A stretch of 5,704 bases of DNA, from contig JALSNA010000011.1 of the NCBI GenBank assembly GCA_026987255.1, forward strand, positions 1 through 5,704. The letters run 5' to 3'. A program made the position numbers and the translations under genes. Below are positions 1-5,704 of this stretch, one piece after another (the first letter of the stretch is position 1; each line of letters opens with the position of its first letter). This DNA comes from Hyphomicrobiales bacterium (GTDB lineage: Bacteria > Pseudomonadota > Alphaproteobacteria > Rhizobiales > Aestuariivirgaceae). Below the pieces are notes generated by a model, which made no database searches, had not been told where the DNA came from, and saw nothing but the letters and a program-made list of their open reading frames with translations.

Positions 1-6
1 TCAGGC

Positions 7-77
7 AAAATCCCGGTGTCTTTTCGTCCGCAGGCAATACCTTGAAGGTATTGGCAAGGGCGAAAAGGCTCCGGGAT
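7..77 (-). terminator. Long composite hairpin, possible terminator of the acyl-CoA synthetase gene
   Basis: Bases 11-29 pair with 58-76, with one T·T mismatch (17/70) and two G·T wobbles (19/68 and 27/60). An internal loop follows, and then an inner stem, 35-41 with 47-53, inside a 19-base perfect palindrome (35-53). Read on the minus strand, the structure starts 47 bases after the synthetase stop codon and its outer stem ends in TTTT (10 down to 7), as in a rho-independent terminator. It is much larger than a usual terminator hairpin and its T-tract is short. It could instead be a repetitive extragenic palindrome or an RNA-stabilising 3' structure. The pairing is seen directly; the role is inferred. 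Confidence 0.45.
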
Positions 78-123
78 GAAGCATGAATCCTGCAGATGCC
101 GTTCAAATTTATGGGTCCTGACC

Positions 124-1635
124 CTAGATGTTCGCCAGGATGATGTCGCGGACTTCTCCGATGACCACCTTGCCCATGGCGTTGCGCGGCAATTGCCCGG
201 CAAAGAGGATATGGGCCGGGTGCTTGTAACGGGCCAGTGAATCATCCAGAACCTTGCGGATGTGTGCTTCGGTGACCCTCGCGCCATCCTCCACGACGAC
301 GAGGGCGGCCGGAGTCTGGCCCCATTTTTGGCTCGGCACGCCAACCACGCAACAGGCGCTGATGCCGCAGATGCGATTGATGATGCGCTCGATTTCGGCC
401 GGATAGATGTTTTCGCCACCGGAAATGATCATGTTTTTCTTGCGGTCGCGAAACCAGAACAGGCCGCTCTCGTCACGGCTGGCCATGTCGCCGGAGTGGA
501 ACCAGCCGCCGGCGAAGGCCCGATTGTGCGGATCCTTCCAGTAGCCTTGCGCCACGTGGGGGCCGCGCACCAGGATTTCGCCGGTTTCGCCCACCGGCAC
601 ATCGCGGCCCGCATCGTCCACCAGACGGATTTGCGTGTGCAGACCCTGGCGGCCGATGGAGCCGGTGGTGGCCAGGGCCTCGTCAGGAGTCTGATAAATG
701 GCCACCGGGCCGGTTTCGGTGGCCCCGTAAATCTGGATGACCGGCACGCCGCGCGCCTGCACGGCCTCGATGAGCGGCAGGGGCACGTCGGTGGAGCCAA
801 TGCTCAGGGCGCGCAGACTGGATATGTCCGCCGCCTGCCATTCCTTGCGCGCCATGATGGCCTGCAGGGTGGCCGGCACCTGCAAGGTCAGGGACGGAGC
901 TTCCCGTTCGATGGCCTGCAACGTTGCCGCGGGGTCGAAAACCTCGTGCAGAATGACCTGCGCGCCGCAATAAAAGGCCGGCATGGTCTGGATGTTCAAT
1001 CCGCCTGCATGGAACAGCGGCAGCACCGAGAGGATGGTGTCGGCCCTGGTCATGCCGTGCATGTGGATGGCATTGAGGGCATTGAACAGCACCGCCTGTT
1101 GGGTGAGCACCGCGCCCTTGGGCTCGCCGGTGGTGCCTGACGTATAGACCAGGAGCAAGGGATCGTCCAAGGCGCCGCGGGCAGGGCAGGGCATGGACTG
1201 GCCCGCAGCCAATGCATCCTCGAAAGAGGTTACGGTCCCATCTGCTTGCTCACCGCAAATGATCAGGGGAGCGCTGGCGGGGCGGATGTCCCCAGCCCTG
1301 TCCATGAACACATCCTGGGCGATGAGCAGGCTGATGCCGGCGTTTTGCACAATGGCCGCCTGCTCCGGGGCGCTGAGCCGCCAGTTGAGAGGCACCAGGG
1401 TCAGCCCGGCGCGGGCGGCGGCAAAGACCAGGACGATCATTTCCATGCGGTTGTGGCCCAGCCAGGCGATGCGCGCGCCCCTGGGCAGCTTTTGGCCGCC
1501 CTGCAGCCAGGCGGCCATGTTCCGCACCGCCCTGGCCATCTGGCCATAGGTGAAACTGCCCGTCCCGGTGGACAGCATGATCCTGTCCGCCATGATGCCG
1601 GCGTGGGTATCGAGCCAGGCGCTGAGAGGTTTCAT
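124..1635 (-). CDS. Acyl-CoA synthetase, AMP-binding (class I adenylate-forming) family
   Basis: A 503-residue protein, full length for the medium/long-chain fatty acyl-CoA ligase group. These enzymes activate a carboxylic acid with ATP to an acyl-adenylate and transfer it to coenzyme A in the cytoplasm. All core motifs are visible in order: the phosphate-binding loop YTSGTTGEPKG (164-174), LPLFHAGGLN (205-214), the adenine-binding YGATETG (303-309), GWFHSGD with the ribose-binding Asp383, the hinge region RDRKKNMIISGGENIYP (396-412), and PRNAMGKV with the catalytic Lys489 near the C-terminus. The ATG at 1635 is supported by GGAAGG (1644-1649) eight bases upstream; the stop is TAG. It has no signal peptide. 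It is divergent from the DUF2147-like gene and has no pathway partner here, so the substrate cannot be named; fatty acids are the most likely, while malonate or aromatic acids are possible. All catalytic residues are present, so it should be active. Confidence 0.93.
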   Translation of the reverse strand: MKPLSAWLDTHAGIMADRIMLSTGTGSFTYGQMARAVRNMAAWLQGGQKLPRGARIAWLGHNRMEMIVLVFAAARAGLTLVPLNWRLSAPEQAAIVQNAGISLLIAQDVFMDRAGDIRPASAPLIICGEQADGTVTSFEDALAAGQSMPCPARGALDDPLLLVYTSGTTGEPKGAVLTQQAVLFNALNAIHMHGMTRADTILSVLPLFHAGGLNIQTMPAFYCGAQVILHEVFDPAATLQAIEREAPSLTLQVPATLQAIMARKEWQAADISSLRALSIGSTDVPLPLIEAVQARGVPVIQIYGATETGPVAIYQTPDEALATTGSIGRQGLHTQIRLVDDAGRDVPVGETGEILVRGPHVAQGYWKDPHNRAFAGGWFHSGDMASRDESGLFWFRDRKKNMIISGGENIYPAEIERIINRICGISACCVVGVPSQKWGQTPAALVVVEDGARVTEAHIRKVLDDSLARYKHPAHILFAGQLPRNAMGKVVIGEVRDIILANI

Positions 1636-1796
1636 GGCTGGTGCCTTCCACAGTTGTTTTCGCAGGCGGACTTTGACTACAGTTGCTGTCCTTTGCCAAG
1701 AGGGTTTGGAGCAGACTGAGGCTTTTTGCGCAGCATGCCGGGAAGGGAATTATGAAATTGCCGCAAGTTGTGCTATCCTCGCGTGAGGGGAACAGT

Positions 1797-1854
1797 CCGG
1801 CCCTGCCGGGCCGGGAGGTGTCACGAACGGCCTGAGGCACCCCGGGAAGGCCGT
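1797..1854 (+). other. Two tandem hairpins in the leader of the DUF2147-like gene
   Basis: The first hairpin has a perfect seven-pair, all-GC stem (1797-1803 with 1808-1814) closed by the four-base loop TGCC. The second pairs ACGGCCT (1827-1833) with AGGCCGT (1848-1854) around a 14-base loop. The second ends ten bases before the GAGGA ribosome binding site at 1864-1868, so the leader could affect translation or mRNA stability. Neither is followed by a T-tract, so they are not terminators. I do not recognise a known riboswitch in this sequence. Confidence 0.4.
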
Positions 1855-1863
1855 CAAGCATGT

Positions 1864-1871
1864 GAGGAAAG
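1864..1871 (+). promoter_or_regulatory. Ribosome binding site fixing the DUF2147-like start
   Basis: GAGGAAAG lies just ahead of the ATG at 1877, with nine bases between GAGG and the start codon. This favours 1877 over the in-frame GTG at 1862, which would overlap this site and would place extra charged residues ahead of a standard signal peptide. Confidence 0.7.
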
Positions 1872-1876
1872 ACAGC

Positions 1877-2245
1877 ATGAAGAAATTGTTTGCCGCAACA
1901 GCAGGATTGGCCCTGATGAGCCTGATGTCCGTTTCCGCCCTGGCGCTGGACATGAACCAGATGGTGGGCAAATGGAAGTGGCAGGAGTTCGTCGTGCAGG
2001 TCACCAAGGGAGGCAAGTATGGCGTCACCGCCAAGGTCATCTCCGGGCCTTCCAATGTGGGTATGGAGATGATCCAGTCGCCACTGACCCAGAAGGATGG
2101 CAAGTTCGTCGGCCGGATCAAGCATCCGGGCAACGGCAAGGTCTACAATGCCCGCATGTCCATGCCGGATGCCAATTCGTGGAAGATGGATGGCTGCACC
2201 GACGATGGCGCTTGCGCCTCCGGTGTTTTCGTGCGCGTCAAGTAA
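1877..2245 (+). CDS. Small secreted DUF2147-like protein
   Basis: A 122-residue protein. The N-terminus is a clear Sec signal peptide: MKK, a hydrophobic stretch, and an ALA cleavage site at about 21-23, giving a mature periplasmic protein of about 99 residues. The mature part resembles DUF2147: an opening GKWKW (31-35), a GMEMI segment (62-66), KDGKFVGRI followed by HPGNGKVYNARM (about 73-94), and a C-terminal GC-x5-C-x4-FVRV pattern (106-121). Cys107 and Cys113 match the paired cysteines often seen near the end of that family and could form a disulfide in the periplasm. The family has no established biochemical function, so none is claimed. The first half is more divergent than the second, so the family call rests mainly on residues 60-121. 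The gene is monocistronic, with structured leader and trailer and its own terminator. Confidence 0.8.
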   Translation: MKKLFAATAGLALMSLMSVSALALDMNQMVGKWKWQEFVVQVTKGGKYGVTAKVISGPSNVGMEMIQSPLTQKDGKFVGRIKHPGNGKVYNARMSMPDANSWKMDGCTDDGACASGVFVRVK

Positions 2246-2261
2246 AGCCGCGCATGCGTGT

Positions 2262-2282
2262 TGCGGCGCGTGATACGCCGCA
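2262..2282 (+). other. 3' hairpin between the DUF2147-like stop codon and its terminator
   Basis: TGCGGCG (2262-2268) pairs perfectly with CGCCGCA (2276-2282) around a seven-base loop; a G·T pair and a G-C pair can extend it to 2260/2284. No T-tract follows, so it is not a terminator by itself. The 5' arm could also pair with GCCGC at 2247-2251, just after the stop codon. It may protect the 3' end of the mRNA; that role is inferred. Confidence 0.4.
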
Positions 2283-2295
2283 GCTTGTGAAGAAC

Positions 2296-2328
2296 AGCCC
2301 CTTTCCCATTGCCGGAAAGGGGCTTTTT
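2296..2328 (+). terminator. Rho-independent terminator of the DUF2147-like gene
   Basis: A perfect 11-pair stem, AGCCCCTTTCC (2296-2306) with GGAAAGGGGCT (2314-2324), has a seven-base loop and a run of five T (2324-2328, the first lying within the stem). It starts 50 bases after the stop codon. It also lies between two convergent genes, but on the minus strand the stem is not followed by a clean T-tract, so it is a strong terminator only in the plus direction. Confidence 0.9.
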
Positions 2329-2333
2329 GGTGT

Positions 2334-2690
2334 TCAGGAAGAGCCTTCGCGGCGCCTTTTCAGACGCACGAGCAGGCGCAGCACGGCACCTCCAACGAGG
2401 GCGGCCAGCCCCAGTTGCCAGAAGGGCACGAGGAAGAACTCGCCTTGGCGGGCATCTCCCAGGTTGATGGACGGGGCCGCGCCCAAAAGCGCCCCCATGC
2501 CCTGGGCGGCAAGAAAGAAGATCCCGGCTGACAGGACGATCCAGGCGGCCACGGATGCGCCGCGCCGCCAGCCCGTGCCGCCAATGAGCGCCAGGGCCAG
2601 CCCGGCAAGAAGCGACAGCCCGGTGAGCCAAACCAGGGGCTTCATGAAGGGCATCAGGGCCGTCATCATGTTCATGAGAGTCTGTTTCAT
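2334..2690 (-). CDS. Small three-helix membrane protein of unknown function
   Basis: A 118-residue hydrophobic protein that I do not recognise. Three membrane segments can be seen at about 17-37, 45-68 and 85-107. Positive residues in the loop after the first helix (WRRG, 41-44) and at the C-terminus (KRRR, 111-114) suggest that both face the cytoplasm. The N-terminus would then be outside, with the short loop at 70-84 (containing D79, R81 and E84) in the periplasm. The N-terminus is rich in methionine (residues 1, 6, 8, 9, 13 and 16). The ATG at 2690 is chosen because GAAAGG (2699-2704) lies eight bases upstream; a GTG at 2723 is in frame but has no ribosome binding site. The gene follows dnaE on the same strand after 109 bases and converges with the DUF2147-like gene. 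Its codon use looks like that of its neighbours. That it is a real gene is likely; any function would be a guess. Confidence 0.7.
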   Translation of the reverse strand: MKQTLMNMMTALMPFMKPLVWLTGLSLLAGLALALIGGTGWRRGASVAAWIVLSAGIFFLAAQGMGALLGAAPSINLGDARQGEFFLVPFWQLGLAALVGGAVLRLLVRLKRRREGSS

Positions 2691-2698
2691 GCACCTTG

Positions 2699-2704
2699 CC
2701 TTTC
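2699..2704 (-). promoter_or_regulatory. Ribosome binding site fixing the small membrane protein start
   Basis: GAAAGG on the minus strand lies eight bases before the ATG at 2690. A second weaker match, AAGG at 2694-2697, lies only three bases from the ATG. The upstream GTG at 2723 has no comparable site. Confidence 0.55.
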
Positions 2705-2735
2705 GTAATGTGTCAACTATCACTCAAGCACAGAG

Positions 2736-2776
2736 CAATGGCAAGGGCCTTTGAAGCCACTTGGGCATCTCCATTG
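2736..2776 (-). repeat. Imperfect inverted repeat in the gap downstream of dnaE
   Basis: CAATGG (2736-2741) pairs with CCATTG (2771-2776), CAAG (2742-2745) with CTTG (2760-2763), and GGC (2746-2748) with GCC (2756-2758). A seven-base bulge (2764-2770) and a single-base bulge (2759) interrupt it. The total is 13 pairs. No T-tract follows on either strand, so it is not a standard terminator; it could be a 3' structure of the dnaE transcript. The rest of the 109-base gap shows nothing else that I can support. Confidence 0.3.
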
Positions 2777-2799
2777 ACTGTCTTGAAGACCATCCCCGC

Positions 2800-5704
2800 T
2801 TACATGTCCTGCACGTCGATGACGCCATCTAGCGCCTTCAGGGCGGCCTTGATCTGCGGGGTCAGGGCGAAGCGCTCGCCCAGCAGGATGTCGATCTCGC
2901 CCGGATCGTCCGTTTGCAGGATGACGCGCACCGGCGCCTTGCCGCCCGGTTTCAGGAAGCGCCGGACGGCTCTCAAGGGGGCGGCGTCATTGACAAAGAT
3001 GCGCAGGCCCGAGGCTATGTTGGCGGCGCGCCTTTCCAGTGATTCCATGGAGGTCAGGCGCAGCTTGATCTCGTCGTCCTCGACATGGCCGTCCACCGCC
3101 AGAATGACCGCCGTGCCGGTCTTGAGCAGATCGCGCGATGTGGCCAGCACCTCGCCGAAGCAGACCGCCTCGAACTGCCCCGACGGATCGGAGAAACTGA
3201 CGAAGGCATAAGGGTTGCCCGATTTGCTGGAGCGCCGCTCGCGGCCGCTGACCACGGTTCCGGCAAGGCGGGCGCTGAATCGCCTCTCCTTCAGCAGCCG
3301 CTCGTGGAAGGTGGCATAGGGCACCACGCCGATGGCCGACAGGGCCTCCATGTAGTCATCGAGCGGATGGCCGGAGAGATAAAAGCCGACGGCGGCATAT
3401 TCCTCCTCCAGCTTCTGCATGCCCAGCCACGGCGGAGTATCGGGCAAGGGCAGATCCTGGACTTCCATGGCGCCTTCGCCGCCCATGGCAAAGAGGCTGG
3501 TCTGGCCGGTTTCGCGCTCATCGCGGGCGCGCGCGGCCATTTCCAGGATGGCATCGATGCCGGCCAGCACCTGGGCGCGGTTGGGATTGAGCGAATCGAA
3601 GGCCCCGGCGCGGGCCATGGCCTCCAGGGCGCGGCGGTTGACCAGATGGGGATCGATGCGGCGGGCGAAATCGGCCAGGGAGGAAAAGGGCCCGCCTTCG
3701 CCGCGCACCCGCACGATGTGCTCCACCGCCGCGGAGCCGACGTTCTTCAGCGCCGCCAGGGTATAGACGATCTTGCCGTCCTCGACCTCGAAGACCTCTT
3801 TCGTGCGGTTGACATCCGGCGGGATGATCCCGATGCCCAGCCGCTGCGCCTCGCGGCGGAACATGTGCAGCTTGTCGGTGCTGCCCATGTCGAGGGTCAT
3901 GGAGGCGGCGAGGAACTCCACCGGATGGTTGGCCTTGAGCCAGGCGGTCTGCCAGGCGACGATGGCGTAACAGGCGGCATGGGACTTGTTGAAGCCGTAG
4001 GAGGCGAACTTGGCCACCAGATCGAAGATGTGCTCGGCCTGCCCCTTGCCGATGCCATTGGCTATCGCGCCATCGACGAAGCGGGCCTTCTGCCTGTCCA
4101 TCTCCTCCTTGATCTTCTTGCCCATGGCGCGGCGCAGAAGATCGGCTTCGCCCAGGGAGTAGCCGGAGAGCACCTGGGCGATCTGCATCACCTGTTCCTG
4201 ATAGACGATGATGCCGTGGGTTTCCTTCAGGATGGGCTCCAGCAGGGGATGGAGGTAGTCGGGCTTTTCCTCGCCTTTCTTGACGTTGCAATACTTGGGG
4301 ATGTTCTCCATCGGCCCGGGGCGATAGAGGGCGACGATGGCGATGATGTCCTCGATGGTGTCGGCCTCCATGCGGCGCAAGACGTCGCGCATGCCGGCGC
4401 TTTCCAATTGGAAGACGCCCACCGTCTCGCCGGCGGCCAGCATGCGGTAGGTGCGCGGATCGTCGTAGCCCACGGTGGCGATGTCGAAACCGGGCTGCTT
4501 GCGGCGGATGAAGTCCACCGCCCTTTGGATCACCGTCAGGGTCTTCAGGCCGAGAAAGTCGAATTTCACCAGCCCGGCCTGCTCCACCCATTTCATGTTG
4601 AACTGGGTCACCGGCAAGGGCGAGCGCGGATCGCGGTAGAGGGCGACAAGCTCCACCAGCGGACGGTCGCCGATGACCACGCCGGCGGCATGGGTGGAGG
4701 CATGGCGGTAGAGCCCTTCCAGCTTCTGGCCGATTTCCAGAAGGCGCGCCACCTGTTCATCCTCGCGGGCCTCGGCGCGCAGGCGCGGCTCTTCCTCCAG
4801 GGCCCTGGCCAGGGTGATCTTGGGGTCTTGCGGGATCATCTTGGAGAGCCGGTCCACCTGGCCATAGGGCATTTGCAGCACCCGGCCCACATCGCGGCAC
4901 ACGGCGCGCGCCTGCAGCTTTCCGAAGGTGATGATCTGGGCGACGTTGTCCTCGCCGTATTTCTTCTGCACGTAGGCGATGACCTCCTCGCGCCGGTCCT
5001 GGCAGAAGTCGATGTCGAAATCCGGCATGGAGACGCGCTCGGGGTTGAGGAAGCGCTCGAAAAGCAGCTTGAAGCGCAGCGGATCGAGATCGGTAATGGT
5101 CAGGGCATAGGCCACCAGGGAGCCCGCGCCGGAGCCGCGGCCGGGGCCGACGGGGATGTTCTGGCTCTTGGCCCACTTGATGAAGTCCGCAACGATGAGG
5201 AAATAGCCCGGAAAGCCCATGGCGTTGATGATGTCCAGCTCGAACTCCAGGCGCTCCTCGTAGTCCTTTGGCGTATGGCCCTCGTAAGGGCCATGCTGGG
5301 CGAGGCGGCGCTCAAGGCCCTCCTTTGCCTGGCGGCGCAATTCGGCGGCCTCGTCATGAACCGCGCCATCGGGGGTGGAGAAATGCGGCAAGATCGGTTT
5401 GCGCAGCAAGGGGCGGTAATGGCAGCGCCGGGCGATCTGCGCGGTATTGGCTATGGCCTCGGGCAGATCGGCAAAGAGCGCGGTCATTTCCGCCGGCGAG
5501 CGGAAATAGTGCTCCGGGGTGAGGCGGCGGCGGTCCTCGTTGGCGATGACCTCGCCCTCGGCGATGCAGATCAGGGCGTCATGGGCGGCAAAATCCTCCG
5601 GGGCGGGGAAATAGGGCTCGTTGGTGGCCACCAGCGGAATGGAGCCTTCATAGGCCATCTCGATGAGGGCGGCCTCGGCCAGTTTTTCGCGCTCCAGGCC
5701 ATGA
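2800..5704 (-). CDS. dnaE: DNA polymerase III alpha subunit, 5' end beyond the window
   Basis: This is the catalytic subunit of the replicative polymerase, a C-family enzyme that copies the chromosome as part of the holoenzyme. The frame stays open to the right edge, giving 967 codons; about 190 N-terminal residues, mainly the PHP domain, are missing compared with the ~1160-residue E. coli protein. The methionine codon at 5658 is internal, not the start. Counted from that methionine, PVGPGRGSGAGS is at 169-180. The palm carries PDFDIDF (212-218), with Asp215 and Asp217 matching E. coli Asp401 and Asp403; Asp367 in KFDFLGL matches the third catalytic Asp. YGFNKSHAACYA is at 554-565. A helix-hairpin-helix region lies near 632-690. 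QTSLF (719-723, bases 3490-3504) fits the internal beta-clamp binding motif. An OB-fold follows at about 794-875, then the C-terminal region that usually contacts tau. All visible catalytic residues are intact, and there is no intein or frameshift. The stop is TAA. Confidence 0.97.
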   Translation of the reverse strand, partial: HGLEREKLAEAALIEMAYEGSIPLVATNEPYFPAPEDFAAHDALICIAEGEVIANEDRRRLTPEHYFRSPAEMTALFADLPEAIANTAQIARRCHYRPLLRKPILPHFSTPDGAVHDEAAELRRQAKEGLERRLAQHGPYEGHTPKDYEERLEFELDIINAMGFPGYFLIVADFIKWAKSQNIPVGPGRGSGAGSLVAYALTITDLDPLRFKLLFERFLNPERVSMPDFDIDFCQDRREEVIAYVQKKYGEDNVAQIITFGKLQARAVCRDVGRVLQMPYGQVDRLSKMIPQDPKITLARALEEEPRLRAEAREDEQVARLLEIGQKLEGLYRHASTHAAGVVIGDRPLVELVALYRDPRSPLPVTQFNMKWVEQAGLVKFDFLGLKTLTVIQRAVDFIRRKQPGFDIATVGYDDPRTYRMLAAGETVGVFQLESAGMRDVLRRMEADTIEDIIAIVALYRPGPMENIPKYCNVKKGEEKPDYLHPLLEPILKETHGIIVYQEQVMQIAQVLSGYSLGEADLLRRAMGKKIKEEMDRQKARFVDGAIANGIGKGQAEHIFDLVAKFASYGFNKSHAACYAIVAWQTAWLKANHPVEFLAASMTLDMGSTDKLHMFRREAQRLGIGIIPPDVNRTKEVFEVEDGKIVYTLAALKNVGSAAVEHIVRVRGEGGPFSSLADFARRIDPHLVNRRALEAMARAGAFDSLNPNRAQVLAGIDAILEMAARARDERETGQTSLFAMGGEGAMEVQDLPLPDTPPWLGMQKLEEEYAAVGFYLSGHPLDDYMEALSAIGVVPYATFHERLLKERRFSARLAGTVVSGRERRSSKSGNPYAFVSFSDPSGQFEAVCFGEVLATSRDLLKTGTAVILAVDGHVEDDEIKLRLTSMESLERRAANIASGLRIFVNDAAPLRAVRRFLKPGGKAPVRVILQTDDPGEIDILLGERFALTPQIKAALKALDGVIDVQDM

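Larger units (their letters stand above)
1636..1876. promoter_or_regulatory. Divergent intergenic region with candidate promoters
   Basis: This 241-base gap separates two divergent genes and must hold the promoter of the plus-strand gene, and probably that of the synthetase. An AT-richer patch at 1748-1779 stands out from the GC-rich surroundings. On the plus strand it contains TGCTATCCT (1771-1779), an extended -10-like element, but no good -35 at the proper spacing. On the minus strand it contains CATAAT (1749-1754), a good -10 match, again without a clear -35. Starts from these would give leaders of about 90 and 105 bases. No coding sequence is supported here. The promoter calls are inferences from short matches. 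Confidence 0.35.

Noticed and set aside
1..84. A 27-codon minus-strand open frame ending at the left edge
   Set aside because: It is very short, lies across the hairpin, and has no ribosome binding site or recognisable sequence.
113..124. GGGTC-CT-GACCC inverted repeat touching the synthetase stop codon
   Set aside because: Arms of five with a two-base spacer are easily expected by chance, and no T-tract follows.
262..1140. Long plus-strand open frame of 292 codons opposite the acyl-CoA synthetase
   Set aside because: It is antisense to a gene with all family motifs, has a low-complexity His/Gly/Ala/Arg-rich composition typical of GC-rich shadow frames, and has no recognisable domain.
1862..1876. 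GTG at 1862 as the start of the DUF2147-like gene
   Set aside because: It would overlap the best ribosome binding site (1864-1871) and adds five residues ahead of a standard MKK signal peptide.
2143..2694. Minus-strand open frame of 183 codons overlapping the small membrane gene
   Set aside because: The other minus frame encodes clean hydrophobic helices with a ribosome binding site; this one is Arg/His/Pro-rich and runs back through the terminator into the DUF2147-like gene.
2711..2716. Perfect TTGACA on the minus strand, upstream of the small membrane gene
   Set aside because: At 17-base spacing its -10 would fall on the start codon at 2690 and match poorly, so it cannot easily serve that gene.
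1768..2754. Plus-strand open frame of 328 codons running across the DUF2147-like gene and the small membrane gene
   Set aside because: It overlaps a signal-peptide gene in another frame, crosses a strong terminator, and has an Arg/Pro-rich composition with no domain.
2800..5704. Possible intein or insertion in dnaE
   Set aside because: The palm, helix-hairpin-helix, clamp-binding and OB regions follow each other with normal spacing, and there is no splice-junction motif.

Overview
This window looks like an ordinary stretch of a GC-rich bacterial chromosome, most likely from an alphaproteobacterium. The main clue is the replicative polymerase DnaE, whose wording (for example VATNEPYF just after the window edge) reads like alphaproteobacterial DnaE. 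This placement is inferred from memory of the family, not from a search. There are no transposases, integrases, phage genes, CRISPR repeats, tRNAs or rRNAs, and no sign of a defence or biosynthetic island.

Layout from left to right. Positions 7-77 hold a long imperfect hairpin, which lies downstream of the first gene on its strand and may be its terminator. Positions 124-1635 (minus) encode a complete acyl-CoA synthetase of the AMP-binding family. Positions 1636-1876 are a divergent intergenic region with an AT-rich patch that may hold promoters, and with two strong hairpins in the leader of the next gene. Positions 1877-2245 (plus) encode a small secreted DUF2147-like protein, followed by a 3' hairpin and a clear rho-independent terminator at 2296-2328. 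Positions 2334-2690 (minus) encode a small three-helix membrane protein that I do not recognise. After a 109-base gap with one imperfect inverted repeat, positions 2800-5704 (minus) encode most of DnaE. Its first ~190 residues lie beyond the right edge.

The genes do not form an obvious pathway. The acyl-CoA synthetase and the DUF2147 gene are divergent. The DUF2147 gene and the small membrane gene are convergent and meet at the terminator. The membrane gene follows dnaE on the same strand and could be read through from it, but the gap argues against tight coupling.

I found no convincing new biological system. The points most worth checking are the RNA or DNA structures: the composite hairpin at the left end, the paired hairpins in the DUF2147 leader, and the alternative pairing in its 3' region. 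The unrecognised small membrane protein is also worth a search.
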